Below, piece by piece: positions 1 to 8,775 of a stretch of 64,000 bases of DNA. The DNA is from Neptunomonas qingdaonensis (GTDB taxonomy: Bacteria; Pseudomonadota; Gammaproteobacteria; Pseudomonadales; Balneatricaceae): positions 62,001-126,000 of the forward strand of contig NZ_FOOU01000007.1 of the NCBI RefSeq assembly GCF_900113275.1, given 5' to 3'. The notes below the pieces were generated by a model. That model saw nothing but the letters and a program-made list of their open reading frames with translations, was not told where the DNA came from and searched no databases. Position numbers and translations under genes: made by a program. The first letter of the stretch is position 1, and each line of letters starts with the position of its first letter.

Positions 1-1
1 C

Positions 2-736
2 GGCGTGATTGTTGGTTACGTCATCGCCTTCTTTATGGGGATGGTGAATTTTGATGCGGTAACGATAGCGCCGCTATTCGCGGTTCCTGAGTTTGTATCT
101 CCTACGCTCAACTGGGCGGCCATTCTTTTTATGATTCCTGTGTCGATTGCACCCGCCATTGAACATGTGGGTGACGTGCTGGCCATTAGTAATGTTACCG
201 GTAAAGACTACGTCAAAAATCCAGGGCTGCACCGCACACTGTTTGGTGATGGCTTGGCTACGTCGGCAGCGGCACTGTTGGGTGGGCCACCGAATACGAC
301 CTATTCAGAAGTCACCGGCGCGGTCATGCTGACAAAAACCTTCAATCCGATCGTTATGATCTGGGCGGCGTGCATCGCTATGTCGATGGCGCTCGTCGCT
401 AAGTTTGGTGCCGCATTACAAACGATTCCGGCACCGGTCATGGGTGGGATTTTGATTTTGTTGTTTGGTTCTATTGCGGCGGTAGGCTTGAATACACTCA
501 TCAAAGCGCGTGTCGACCTGGCAGAACAGCGTAATCTGGTGATTGTCGCGACTGTGTTGATATTCGGTATCGGCGGCATGGCGATTGGCGGCAATGATTT
601 CAATCTTCAGGGGATCAGCCTGTGTGGTGTGGTCGCTATTTTACTCAACTTGATTTTGCCAAAAGAAGAGCTGGAATGTGACGATCTGCATGAAGAGCAA
701 GCGGTGATTGATGACTTAATTGAGCATACTCGTTAA
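2..736 (+). CDS. uraA: Uracil/xanthine permease, NCS2 family (5'-truncated)
   Basis: This is the C-terminal part of an inner-membrane nucleobase:cation symporter. The reading frame is open to the window edge, so the true start lies upstream and the GTG near position 5 is probably internal. The visible 244 residues hold several hydrophobic helices. They contain the NCS2 hallmarks PAIEHVGD and PNTTYSEVTG, whose glutamates correspond to the substrate-contacting glutamates of E. coli UraA, and PGLHRTLFGDGL between them. The tail is acidic and cytoplasmic-looking. Uracil is the likely substrate by similarity to UraA, but xanthine/urate permeases of the same family cannot be excluded from a fragment. 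A terminator follows directly. Confidence 0.85.
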   Translation, partial: GVIVGYVIAFFMGMVNFDAVTIAPLFAVPEFVSPTLNWAAILFMIPVSIAPAIEHVGDVLAISNVTGKDYVKNPGLHRTLFGDGLATSAAALLGGPPNTTYSEVTGAVMLTKTFNPIVMIWAACIAMSMALVAKFGAALQTIPAPVMGGILILLFGSIAAVGLNTLIKARVDLAEQRNLVIVATVLIFGIGGMAIGGNDFNLQGISLCGVVAILLNLILPKEELECDDLHEEQAVIDDLIEHTR

Positions 737-751
737 GTCTTTCGATGTTAG

Positions 752-780
752 CAAAACCCTGCTTTGGCAGGGTTTTTTTA
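752..780 (+). terminator. Rho-independent terminator after the permease
   Basis: The arms AAACCCTGC and GCAGGGTTT enclose a TTTG loop and are followed by a run of T. It starts 15 bp after the permease stop and ends that transcription unit. Confidence 0.9.
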
Positions 781-971
781 TGCCCGGATAGAGGCGTTTT
801 ATAACCAAAAAATAAGTCGAAATATATACTGAAAAGCTATTGCAGAGAATTTTATCTGGGCATATGCTGCGCTCATCTTTACGCCATTATCGCCCGATAA
901 TGCCGGCCACTTTTTCTACAACAGCTTTTAATAACACACTGATTTTTTATTCCAGTAGGAACATTACAGCA

Positions 972-2909
972 ATGAAATCTGAAACTCAGCCTATCGCTTC
1001 AAAGTTCGGGACGCTTTTGGGCGTTGCCTCGGGTGATGTGCCTGTCTATTCCTCCCATTATCCTTCCGCGGACGATAATGAATTGCCAAACCGACATGCC
1101 TATCGTAGCTATGTTGATGGCATTTTCATGGGATATAAGTGGCAGTGTGTTGAGTTAGCGAGACGCTGGTTATATATCAACAAAGGGTACATTTTTGATG
1201 ATGTGGCGATGGCCTATGAAATCTTTCATTTGCAATCGGTCCGCGTCATCGCTGACAACAGTCGTTTGCCTTTGAAGTCATTTCGCAATGGCTCTTTGCG
1301 TCATCCTGAACCAGGTGCACTCTTGATCTGGAGTGAAGGCGGCGAGTTTGAAGTTACCGGGCATGTCGCTGTGATTACCGAAGTTACGCCAACCTGTTTG
1401 CGGCTCATTGAACAAAATGTCACCCATAGCGTCTGGCAGGAAGGGCAACAGTATTCGCGCGAAATACCCGCAAGAATAACCGCCGATGGTAGCTATTGGC
1501 TGCGTTGCTCGTATGGAGATGCGACTATTCTTGGCTGGGTCGTGCAGACAGAAGACGATACCTATGCCGAAGTGATTGAACCACCCAAGCCTGAACTGTT
1601 TGACCTTCAGCTGCGTCAATTGGCGGATAAAGGACAGACGTCGCGGGCGTGGTTAAATATGGCTAACCCTGACGAAGAAGCGTACGTGGCTATGATGGGC
1701 AGTCATAAGTTGGGTAGCCGTGCAGAAGATCAACATCGTTATTTTGTGCAGTCAGAAACCGCGCAGCGTGAGTTAAAACGGGCAACCAATGAGCTACATG
1801 CATTGTTTATGCACGCCACTGACTATGTATTACAAGATGACGCTTTATTGGAAAAATTTAATATTCCAGTGGCATTGTGGCCTAAGATTCATCAATCCTG
1901 GGATAACCGCCGTAATCAGATGATTACCGGACGTTTTGATTTCAGCGTGTCGGGTCGTGGTATTAAAGTCTACGAATACAACTGTGATTCAGCATCCTGT
2001 TATATGGAAGCGGGCTTGGTTCAGGAGAAGTGGGCTAATCACTTTGGCTGTAATGAAGGCGAAAGCTCAGGCGAAGGCTTACTCGAGCACTTGATAGAAG
2101 CCTGGAAAGCCAGTGATGCTGCTGTGGGTGACAACCGTGACGCAAAGCGTGTGCTACATATCATGCAGGATGGTGATCTGGAAGAAACCTATCACGCGCT
2201 GTATATGCAAAAAGCGATTGAGCAAGCGGGCATTCCCTGCAAAGTGATTCATGGTGTCAAAGGTTTGGCGTGGGATGCAGAAGGGAATGTTATTGATGCG
2301 GACGGCGTGCAGATTCGTTGGGTGTGGAAAACCTGGGCATGGGAAACGGCTTTAGATCAGATTCGTGCTGAATGTGATGATGATGCAGAGCGTTTGCGCA
2401 CCTATAAAACTGATCAGGTGAGAATCGCCGCACCCCGGCTGGTAGATGTTCTGCTGCGTGAAGGTGTCATGGTATATGAGCCATTATGGACCTTGATACC
2501 GAGTAATAAAGCGATACTTCCGGTGCTATGGATGTTGTTTCCTAATCACCCTTACCTGCTTAATTCCAGCTTTGATTTAACAGAGGAGCTTAAAACAGGC
2601 GGTTATGTTACTAAGCCGATAGCCGGTCGCTGTGGTTTTAATATCAGCTTGTATGATGCGGATACGGGCTTGCTTGAAGAAACGCAGGGGCGATTCTCTG
2701 CACAGGATCAAATCTATCAGGAGTTGTGGAAACTGCCAGAAATTGTAGGCTATAACGGCCAGGTGTGCACCTTCTCTGTGGCCGGACATTTTGGCGGTAG
2801 TTGCCTGCGCGTGGATCCGACACTGGTGATTACCAAGGACAGTGACCTGATTGCGCTAAGAGTGGTGGAGGACGATGCTCTGCTAAAAACCAGTACTCAA
2901 GTACCATAG
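972..2909 (+). CDS. gss: Bifunctional glutathionylspermidine synthetase/amidase
   Basis: This cytoplasmic enzyme joins glutathione to spermidine (ATP-grasp synthetase domain, C-terminal) and hydrolyses the product (CHAP amidase domain, N-terminal). From the ATG at 972 the protein is 645 aa, against 619 in E. coli. The amidase nucleophile falls at Cys59 in KWQCVE and the catalytic His at 131 in GHVAVI, the same numbering as the E. coli enzyme as I recall it. The synthetase half shows MITGRFDF, KVYEYNCDSASC, VWKTWAWETA and KPIAGRCGFN. I prefer 972 over the in-frame TTG at 840: TAGGA lies about 11 bp upstream, and the extra 44 residues have no counterpart in the family. It stands alone between terminator-like hairpins. 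Confidence 0.95.
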   Translation: MKSETQPIASKFGTLLGVASGDVPVYSSHYPSADDNELPNRHAYRSYVDGIFMGYKWQCVELARRWLYINKGYIFDDVAMAYEIFHLQSVRVIADNSRLPLKSFRNGSLRHPEPGALLIWSEGGEFEVTGHVAVITEVTPTCLRLIEQNVTHSVWQEGQQYSREIPARITADGSYWLRCSYGDATILGWVVQTEDDTYAEVIEPPKPELFDLQLRQLADKGQTSRAWLNMANPDEEAYVAMMGSHKLGSRAEDQHRYFVQSETAQRELKRATNELHALFMHATDYVLQDDALLEKFNIPVALWPKIHQSWDNRRNQMITGRFDFSVSGRGIKVYEYNCDSASCYMEAGLVQEKWANHFGCNEGESSGEGLLEHLIEAWKASDAAVGDNRDAKRVLHIMQDGDLEETYHALYMQKAIEQAGIPCKVIHGVKGLAWDAEGNVIDADGVQIRWVWKTWAWETALDQIRAECDDDAERLRTYKTDQVRIAAPRLVDVLLREGVMVYEPLWTLIPSNKAILPVLWMLFPNHPYLLNSSFDLTEELKTGGYVTKPIAGRCGFNISLYDADTGLLEETQGRFSAQDQIYQELWKLPEIVGYNGQVCTFSVAGHFGGSCLRVDPTLVITKDSDLIALRVVEDDALLKTSTQVP

Positions 2910-2924
2910 CCATCATCATATAAA

Positions 2925-2957
2925 GCCATTAACGTTTTTAGAGAAGCTGTTAATGGC
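2925..2957 (+). terminator. Terminator-like hairpin after gss
   Basis: The perfect 9-bp arms GCCATTAAC and GTTAATGGC are separated by 15 nt, 16 bp after the gss stop. There is no clear U tract, so termination is only probable. Confidence 0.45.
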
Positions 2958-3019
2958 CTTATTCAGAGGTGACAAGGTAACAGCTAGAAAGGCGAGAGCT
3001 GGATAGCTGCTGAGGTGAC

Positions 3020-3712
3020 ATGATGAGAGCTGGGAAAATAAAACTTGCACGAATAAAAAGTGCACAAATAAAACATGTACAAATAAAAAGTGCAGCAGCC
3101 CTGAGGCGCGTTTGTAGATTGCCTCTGATATTGGGCTATTTGGTTTTGAATTGTCTGCTTGTCAGCTATCACGCGTCGGCTGATGTCGCCACACCAGACA
3201 CTGCATCAGACGCTACATCCGACACAGCCTTGCAGGGTGAAAAAACCATTTCTCTGCTTGATAAAGCAGGCAATCGTACTGAAATTGCCCGAGTCATCTT
3301 TGAGCCGGTGGAGCAGGGTAGCCGTTACGTATTAACCATGGAGCGTGAACAGTTTCGTGATTATTTTCTTTCTATGAAAGAGATGAAATGTCTTGAGGGC
3401 CCCGAGTTGTGGTGCCATCTTGCCTATCCTTATGAGCAACCCCGCATAGTCACAGCTGACGACCTTCGATGGCTGGAGCATGATCTTCTGTTTATGTTCA
3501 AGACACCTAAAGAGTTTGGCGCGAACTTCTGGAATGGCATCTATTACAAATTGGAGGTAGTAGATGGGATGATTAAAGGTGAAGCACAGGCGATTGATCT
3601 GAACAATCTGGCATCACCTCCGGATAACCTTGATGAACCGCCGATAGGCGAGGCAGAGCGTGATGAAGTGGACACAGATAAACGCTGGTTGCCGTTGATT
3701 GAAATTCATTAA
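3020..3712 (+). CDS. Secreted or membrane-anchored protein of unknown function
   Basis: I do not recognise the family. The 230-aa product starts at one of two adjacent ATGs (3020/3023) behind GAGGTG. It has a basic N-terminus, then a hydrophobic stretch (about residues 34-50) ending near YHASA, which looks like a long signal peptide. The mature part begins with a low-complexity Thr/Asp/Ser/Ala tract and is then acidic and soluble-looking, with a Cys pair (KCLEGPELWCHLAYP) that could form a disulfide. Two sets of short in-frame tandem duplications lie in the N-terminal 75 codons: a 15-bp unit in the pre-signal segment and a 12-bp unit just after it. The conserved-looking part is therefore residues 75-230. 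It may be monocistronic. Confidence 0.6.
   Translation: MMRAGKIKLARIKSAQIKHVQIKSAAALRRVCRLPLILGYLVLNCLLVSYHASADVATPDTASDATSDTALQGEKTISLLDKAGNRTEIARVIFEPVEQGSRYVLTMEREQFRDYFLSMKEMKCLEGPELWCHLAYPYEQPRIVTADDLRWLEHDLLFMFKTPKEFGANFWNGIYYKLEVVDGMIKGEAQAIDLNNLASPPDNLDEPPIGEAERDEVDTDKRWLPLIEIH
3036..3095 (+). repeat. 15-bp tandem repeat, four copies, in frame
   Basis: Four adjacent degenerate units of the type AAATAAAACTTGCAC encode a Lys/Arg/Gln-Ile-Lys-X-X pentapeptide repeat. This lengthens the basic segment before the signal-peptide core of the 3020 gene. Confidence 0.85.
3195..3230 (+). repeat. 12-bp tandem repeat, three copies, in frame
   Basis: The units CAGACACTGCAT, CAGACGCTACAT and CCGACACAGCCT encode Asp/Thr/Ser/Ala tetrapeptides right after the predicted signal peptide of the 3020 gene. 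Confidence 0.7.
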
Positions 3713-3838
3713 AATCGCCGCATTAAACGAATAGATGCAGGCCGCAGGTGTGACTGCCTTGCATCTTCTTTCCCCGTAAGAGTATGATTTTACGCTATTG
3801 TTATTAAATATTTCGTACCCTTACAAAGAGCTTTTCGT

Positions 3839-4546
3839 TTGAGCAGCAAAATTCCTCGTTATCAGCAAATTAAAAACTTCATTCTTGATGCGATCGAGAA
3901 AGGGGATTACCTCCCTCACAGTCAGATTCCTACCGAGCATGCGTTGGCAGATCAGTTTGCTGTTAGCAGAATGACCGTGAACAAAGCCATTCGTGATTTG
4001 GTGCAAGTCGGGTTGTTGATTCGTACGGCCGGACAAGGCACCTATGTCACGGACTTAAAAGCAGAGTCTCCGTTACAAAATATTAACAATATTGCTGATG
4101 AAGTGCGCAGTCGTGGACGCCAGTATCACAGTGTGGTGATTCGCTTAGAAGAGCAAACTGCCCGGGAGTGGGTCGCCGTGCAGTTGGGTGTAAGGGTGGG
4201 AACGCTGGTTTTTCACTCCTTGATTGTTCACTACGAAGATAAAATGCCGCTGCAGTTAGAAGAGCGTTATATTAACCCGGACTGGGCACCCGAATATCTG
4301 GCTCAGGATTTTACTCAGTGCACACCTAACGAGTATCTAAACCAACATTGTCCACTCACCGACGTTGAGCACATTGTCGAAGCTATTATGCCTGATGCCT
4401 CTGTGGCTGAACTACTCGATATCAAATCAACCGAGCCATGTTTGTTATTGCAGCGTAGAACCTGGTCTCAACAACACCTGATTAGTTTTGCGCAGCTGAC
4501 ACATCCCGGTAGCCGCTATAAATTGCGCTCTCAAGTCCACCTGTAA
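3839..4546 (+). CDS. hutC: Histidine utilisation repressor HutC (GntR family)
   Basis: This DNA-binding repressor controls the hut operon. In characterised systems urocanate is the inducer. The 235 aa show an N-terminal GntR winged helix (IPTEHALADQFAVSRMTV, about residues 30-47) and a UTRA ligand domain (about 90-230) ending in the HutC-typical SFAQLTHPGSRYKL. The start is a TTG with AAAGAG a few bases upstream; no ATG fits, since the conserved KIPRYQQIK begins at residue 4. It lies immediately upstream of hutI in the same orientation. Two perfect palindromes of the HutC type (TGTATATACA core) lie in the 192 bp between them, which supports both identity and control of hutIGUH. Confidence 0.93.
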   Translation: MSSKIPRYQQIKNFILDAIEKGDYLPHSQIPTEHALADQFAVSRMTVNKAIRDLVQVGLLIRTAGQGTYVTDLKAESPLQNINNIADEVRSRGRQYHSVVIRLEEQTAREWVAVQLGVRVGTLVFHSLIVHYEDKMPLQLEERYINPDWAPEYLAQDFTQCTPNEYLNQHCPLTDVEHIVEAIMPDASVAELLDIKSTEPCLLLQRRTWSQQHLISFAQLTHPGSRYKLRSQVHL

Positions 4547-4565
4547 TTTCCCTGCTAAAACATTT

Positions 4566-4581
4566 ATTTGTATATACAAAT
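4566..4581. promoter_or_regulatory. Putative HutC operator 1
   Basis: The perfect 16-bp palindrome ATTTGTATATACAAAT starts 20 bp after the hutC stop. It matches the TGTA-N2-TACA core known for GntR/HutC sites. The identical sequence recurs at 4705, a strong sign of a cognate operator. Confidence 0.8.
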
Positions 4582-4704
4582 ATTACTAAGCTGTTTCTGT
4601 ATGTCATAAGAAATAGCGAGAACTGGATTTTATAAGGTCTGTTTATCGCCCTTTCCCGGTTATTTTGAGGTGCTCTCTATTTGACGCATGCGTTTATCTG
4701 CTGT

Positions 4705-4720
4705 ATTTGTATATACAAAT
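4705..4720. promoter_or_regulatory. Putative HutC operator 2, at the hutI promoter
   Basis: This second identical 16-bp palindrome, ATTTGTATATACAAAT, lies 139 bp from operator 1 (about 13 helical turns) and just upstream of the hutI start. A TTGACG (4681-4686) could serve as a -35 element, with the -10 region overlapping the palindrome, so bound HutC would block polymerase. I found no convincing -10 hexamer. Confidence 0.8.
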
Positions 4721-4738
4721 GATCTGTTGTGGTTAGAC

Positions 4739-6079
4739 ATGATAATGAACGACTTTCGGGACGCCGATAAAGTTTGGCTCGATCTTGATCTGGCAACGAT
4801 GTCGAGCGCTGCTGGCTCTGATACGAGTTCTGGAATGAGCTCAGGCATGAGCGCAAATAAGAGCCCCGCAACCTATGGGATGCAGCAGAGTATGGCATTG
4901 GCGGTTAAAAATGGCCGTATCAGTGCGATTGCTCCCATGGCTGTTGTCGATGAGCCGTTATTGCCAAAAGCCAGCATTGCCGGGCGTGGTGGCTGGATGA
5001 CGCCGGGATTGATCGATTGCCATACGCATCTTGTCTTTGCCGGAAGCCGTGCTGAGGAATTTGAGCAGCGGTTGCAAGGTGTGCCGTATGCGCAGATAGC
5101 ACGCGAGGGAGGAGGGATTCTCTCTACTGTGCGGGCTACTCGTGCCGCTTCTGAGCAGCAGTTATTTGATTTAGCAGTGCCGCGCTTGCAAGCCTTGATG
5201 AGGGAAGGGGTCACGACGCTAGAGATTAAGTCTGGCTATGGTTTAACCCTTAAAGATGAACTCAAAATGTTACGCGTGGCGCGCCAATTGGGGGATGCCT
5301 TCCCTGTACAGGTTTGTACCAGCTTGCTCGGCGCGCATGCGCTCCCGCCTGAGTTTTCGCCAGAGTTCTCGCCTGAGTTCTCGTCCGAATTTTCATCTGA
5401 GTTATCAAAGGGTAGCGATGCTTATATTGATCTGGTTTGTCGGCAGATGATACCGGCCGCGGCTGAGCAAAAACTCGCGGATGCTGTCGATGTTTTTTGT
5501 GAGGGGATCGGTTTTTCAGCGGCACAGTGCGAACGGGTATTCAAAGCCGCGCAAAACTACGGCCTGGCGATCAAAGGCCACACCGAACAGTTATCAGATT
5601 TGAAAGGTTCACAACTCGCGGCCAGCTATGGCGCATTATCGGTTGATCATCTGGAATACCTTGATGCCAGCGCGCTACAGCCCTTGGTTGAGAATGGCAC
5701 TGTTGCCGTCTTGTTACCGGGGGCTTTCTATTTTTTACGCGAAACACAACTGCCGCCTGTTCAGGCATTACGGGATGCCGGCATTCCCATGGCGGTTGCG
5801 ACAGACTTTAACCCCGGCACCTCACCGTTGGCTTCTTTGCGTTTGATGATGAACATGGCGTGTACCTTGTTTCGTTTAACACCTGAAGAAGCGTTGGCTG
5901 GTGTAACCTGCAATGCGGCACAAGCGTTAGGCTTATCTGACGATACAGGCAAGCTAGTGGTGGGGGCACGTGCCGACATGCTGTTATGGGATATCCAGCA
6001 CCCATCAGAGTTAGCCTATCAAATAGGCGTGCCAATGCTTAAACAACGTATTTATCAGGGAGATGTTTCTGATGTTTAA
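4739..6079 (+). CDS. hutI: Imidazolonepropionase HutI
   Basis: This enzyme hydrolyses 4-imidazolone-5-propionate to N-formimino-L-glutamate, the third step of histidine degradation. It belongs to the metal-dependent amidohydrolases. Visible motifs are the HxH metal site [11 protein letters not shown] (about residue 95), [24 protein letters not shown] and [10 protein letters not shown]. An upstream ATG at 4688 is in frame, but codons from there run through operator 2, so I place the start at 4739 (or 4745); both have weak ribosome binding sites. Two oddities: a Ser/Gly/Met-rich stretch near residue 25-42 with a 12-bp duplication (4826-4849), and a five-copy (P/S)E(F/L)S repeat inserted after GAHALP. 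The gene overlaps hutG slightly. Confidence 0.93.
   Translation: MIMNDFRDADKVWLDLDLATMSSAAGSDTSSGMSSGMSANKSPATYGMQQSMALAVKNGRISAIAPMAVVDEPLLPKASIAGRGGWMTPGLIDCHTHLVFAGSRAEEFEQRLQGVPYAQIAREGGGILSTVRATRAASEQQLFDLAVPRLQALMREGVTTLEIKSGYGLTLKDELKMLRVARQLGDAFPVQVCTSLLGAHALPPEFSPEFSPEFSSEFSSELSKGSDAYIDLVCRQMIPAAAEQKLADAVDVFCEGIGFSAAQCERVFKAAQNYGLAIKGHTEQLSDLKGSQLAASYGALSVDHLEYLDASALQPLVENGTVAVLLPGAFYFLRETQLPPVQALRDAGIPMAVATDFNPGTSPLASLRLMMNMACTLFRLTPEEALAGVTCNAAQALGLSDDTGKLVVGARADMLLWDIQHPSELAYQIGVPMLKQRIYQGDVSDV
5348..5407 (+). repeat. 12-bp tandem repeat, five copies, inside hutI
   Basis: The units CCTGAGTTTTCG, CCAGAGTTCTCG, CCTGAGTTCTCG, TCCGAATTTTCA and TCTGAGTTATCA are contiguous and in frame. 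They encode five Pro/Ser-Glu-Phe/Leu-Ser tetrapeptides in a loop where homologous imidazolonepropionases go almost directly from GAHALPPE to DYIDLV. Confidence 0.9.
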
Positions 6080-7013
6080 AGTACCGGATATGAGTGTGTG
6101 GAACGGCCGTGAAGACTTCCTTGAAGGCGCTTTGGGGACGCGTTGGCACCAACAGGTGAGTGCCTGGCATGAAGGCGCAGCGCCAGGTGTTGCCCTGTTT
6201 GGCTTTCCTTGTGAGCAAGGGGTGTCGCGCAACTTAGGGCGCACGGGTGCGAAAACGGGTCCGCAGGCGATCCGCCGTGCCTTGGCGTCTCACGCATGGC
6301 ACATGACAAAGCCCGTTTATGATGCGGGCGATATCGGTTGTGATGACTGTGATTTGGAATCAGCCCAGCAGCAGCTAGGTGATTGTGTAAAGCGTTTGTT
6401 AGAGCAGCAGCAGTTTCCTCTGATTATGGGCGGTGGCCATGAAATGGCCTATGGCAGCTGGCAGGGACTCAACCAGTTTGCGCATGAACAAGCAAAACCA
6501 CCCGTGATCGGCATTATCAACTTTGATGCGCATTTTGATCTGCGCGCTTATGAAGCATTAGGCAGTTCAGGAACGCCATTTAAGCAGATAGCAGATAAAT
6601 GCTCAGCGCAGAATACGCCTTTTCATTACTGCTGTCTGGGGGTGGCGCAAAGCTCCAACACGCAGGCATTGTTTGCGCGTGCCGATGCTCTGGGCGTGAG
6701 TTATCGCCTGGATGAACAGATGGGCGTGGTTTATCTAACAGAGACTCAACAGCAGCTCGCAGCATTTATCAAAAAGTGTGATTGGCTTTATCTGACCATT
6801 GATCTTGATGTGCTACCTGCGGCCATAGCGCCTGGAGTAAGTGCCCCGGCGGCCAGAGGTGTTGGCTTAGAAGTCCTTGAAACACTGATAGCCGATATAA
6901 AAGCCAGCGGCAAGTTGAAACTGGCAGACATCGCCGAATTGAATCCACAACTGGATATTGATCAGCACACGGCACGCACGGCGGCACGACTACTCGGTTT
7001 GATCGCCCGTTAA
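6072..7013 (+). CDS. hutG: Formimidoylglutamase HutG
   Basis: This arginase-family, Mn-dependent hydrolase splits N-formimino-L-glutamate into glutamate and formamide. All ligand motifs are present: GGGHE (His about 123), NFDAHFDLR (Asp151, His153, Asp155) and TIDLDV (Asp244, Asp246). The expected length is about 310-320 aa; from the ATG at 6072 it is 313. I choose 6072 because CAGGGAG sits 8-9 bp upstream, whereas the ATG at 6063 directly abuts it. The gene overlaps the 3' end of hutI by a few bases, so translation is probably coupled. Its presence indicates the four-enzyme route to glutamate plus formamide rather than the five-enzyme route. Confidence 0.93.
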   Translation: MFKVPDMSVWNGREDFLEGALGTRWHQQVSAWHEGAAPGVALFGFPCEQGVSRNLGRTGAKTGPQAIRRALASHAWHMTKPVYDAGDIGCDDCDLESAQQQLGDCVKRLLEQQQFPLIMGGGHEMAYGSWQGLNQFAHEQAKPPVIGIINFDAHFDLRAYEALGSSGTPFKQIADKCSAQNTPFHYCCLGVAQSSNTQALFARADALGVSYRLDEQMGVVYLTETQQQLAAFIKKCDWLYLTIDLDVLPAAIAPGVSAPAARGVGLEVLETLIADIKASGKLKLADIAELNPQLDIDQHTARTAARLLGLIAR

Positions 7014-7041
7014 TACAGTAAAGACTAAAAGGAGTCCTATT

Positions 7042-8718
7042 ATGAGCTTTACCCGACTCGATGAATCCCGTGTGATTCGTGCGCCTCATGGTAGCCAGTT
7101 ACGTTGTAAAAGCTGGTTGACTGAAGCCGCTATGCGTATGTTGATGAATAATCTGGATCCGGACGTGGCTGAACATCCGCAATCGCTGGTGGTGTATGGC
7201 GGCATTGGCCGTGCAGCACGTAGTTGGGAGTGTTTCGATAAGATTATTCAAGTATTGCAGCGCCTTGAAGCAGATCAAACATTACTCATCCAATCGGGTA
7301 AGCCCGTCGGTGTTTTTCAAACCCATACTGATGCGCCCAGAGTGCTGATTGCTAACTCTAACCTTGTGCCGCACTGGGCAAACTGGGAACACTTTAACGA
7401 GTTAGACAAAAAAGGTTTGGCTATGTATGGCCAGATGACAGCCGGCTCATGGATTTATATAGGCTCGCAAGGGATAGTGCAGGGCACTTACGAGACATTC
7501 GTAGCGGTGGCGAAAAAGCACTTTGATGGTGTCGCTGCCGGGCGCTGGATACTGACGGGTGGCTTAGGTGGAATGGGTGGCGCGCAGCCGTTAGCGGCCA
7601 CCATGGCGGGATTCTCCATGTTAGCGGTTGAATGTGATGAAAGCAGAATCGATTTTCGTTTACGAACCGCTTACCTGGATAAAAAAGCAGACACACTCGA
7701 CAGCGCATTGGCCATGCTGGAACAGGCTAAAGCTGAAGGCAAAGCGGTTTCCGTCGGCTTGCTGGGCAATGCTGCTGATATATTCAGCGAATTAGTTGCG
7801 CGTGGTATTACCCCGGATGTCGTGACGGATCAGACTTCAGCGCATGACCCGCTCAACGGCTATTTGCCGCAGGGCTGGACAATGGAGCATGCCGCCATGA
7901 TGCGTCAAAAAGATGAAGCAGCCGTCGTAAAAGCCGCCAAGCAGTCAATGGCGGTGCAGGTGACAGCGATGCTGACGTTGCAATCAAACGGTGCCGCTAC
8001 ACTGGATTATGGCAATAATATTCGCCAGATGGCCTTTGAAGAAGGGGTGACAAATGCGTTTGATTTCCCGGGTTTCGTGCCGGCTTATGTCAGACCTCTG
8101 TTTTGCGAAGGGATTGGACCGTTCAGGTGGGTGGCGCTGTCGGGTGATCCTGAAGATATCTATAAAACCGATGCTAAGGTTAAAGAACTTATTCCTGATG
8201 ATCCGCACCTGCATAACTGGTTGGATATGGCGCGCCAGCGTATTGCTTTTCAGGGCTTACCGGCGCGTATTTGCTGGGTGGGCTTAAAAGATCGTGCGCG
8301 TTTAGCCTTAGCGTTTAATGAGATGGTCAGCAAGGGGGAGCTGCAAGCGCCGATCGTGATTGGCCGTGACCATCTTGACTCAGGCTCCGTTGCCAGCCCT
8401 AACCGGGAAACAGAAGCGATGCTGGATGGCTCGGATGCGGTATCTGACTGGCCGCTACTCAACGCATTACTCAGTGCTTCCGGTGGCGCAACCTGGGTAT
8501 CGATCCATCATGGTGGGGGTGTAGGTATGGGGTTTAGCCAGCATGCAGGCCTGGTGGTCGTCGCGGATGGCACAGAGGCGGCTGCGGCTCGTTTAGGCCG
8601 GGTATTACGTAATGATCCGGGTACCGGCGTGATGCGACATGCCGATGCAGGCTACCCTTTAGCCAAGCAATGCGCCCGTGAGCAAGCACTGGATCTGCCG
8701 ATGTTGGATGACGACTAG
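7042..8718 (+). CDS. hutU: Urocanate hydratase HutU
   Basis: This NAD-dependent enzyme adds water to urocanate to give imidazolonepropionate, step two of the pathway. The 558 aa are full length for the family. Characteristic stretches are [55 protein letters not shown] (dinucleotide-binding region), [12 protein letters not shown] and the C-terminal [18 protein letters not shown] strong AAAAGGAGT precedes the ATG by 9-10 bp. It follows hutG by 28 bp. Its last codons form the first unit of a 15-bp tandem repeat that continues past the stop. Confidence 0.96.
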   Translation: MSFTRLDESRVIRAPHGSQLRCKSWLTEAAMRMLMNNLDPDVAEHPQSLVVYGGIGRAARSWECFDKIIQVLQRLEADQTLLIQSGKPVGVFQTHTDAPRVLIANSNLVPHWANWEHFNELDKKGLAMYGQMTAGSWIYIGSQGIVQGTYETFVAVAKKHFDGVAAGRWILTGGLGGMGGAQPLAATMAGFSMLAVECDESRIDFRLRTAYLDKKADTLDSALAMLEQAKAEGKAVSVGLLGNAADIFSELVARGITPDVVTDQTSAHDPLNGYLPQGWTMEHAAMMRQKDEAAVVKAAKQSMAVQVTAMLTLQSNGAATLDYGNNIRQMAFEEGVTNAFDFPGFVPAYVRPLFCEGIGPFRWVALSGDPEDIYKTDAKVKELIPDDPHLHNWLDMARQRIAFQGLPARICWVGLKDRARLALAFNEMVSKGELQAPIVIGRDHLDSGSVASPNRETEAMLDGSDAVSDWPLLNALLSASGGATWVSIHHGGGVGMGFSQHAGLVVVADGTEAAAARLGRVLRNDPGTGVMRHADAGYPLAKQCAREQALDLPMLDDD

Positions 8719-8763
8719 CTTGATAACGACTAGTTAGATAAGAATAGCTAGATAACGAATAGC
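8707..8763 (+). repeat. About 15-bp tandem repeat at the hutU-hutH junction, four copies
   Basis: Four units of the type GATAACGACTAGTTA (one shortened to 14 bp, the last to 13) begin in the final codons of hutU, contain its TAG stop, and fill the gap up to the hutH ribosome binding region. Confidence 0.8.
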
Positions 8764-8775
8764 GGAATCGACACT

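Noticed and set aside
840-971. TTG start giving 44 extra residues on Gss
   Set aside because: No ribosome binding site at the TTG and no family counterpart; from 972 the catalytic Cys and His fall at E. coli positions 59 and 131.
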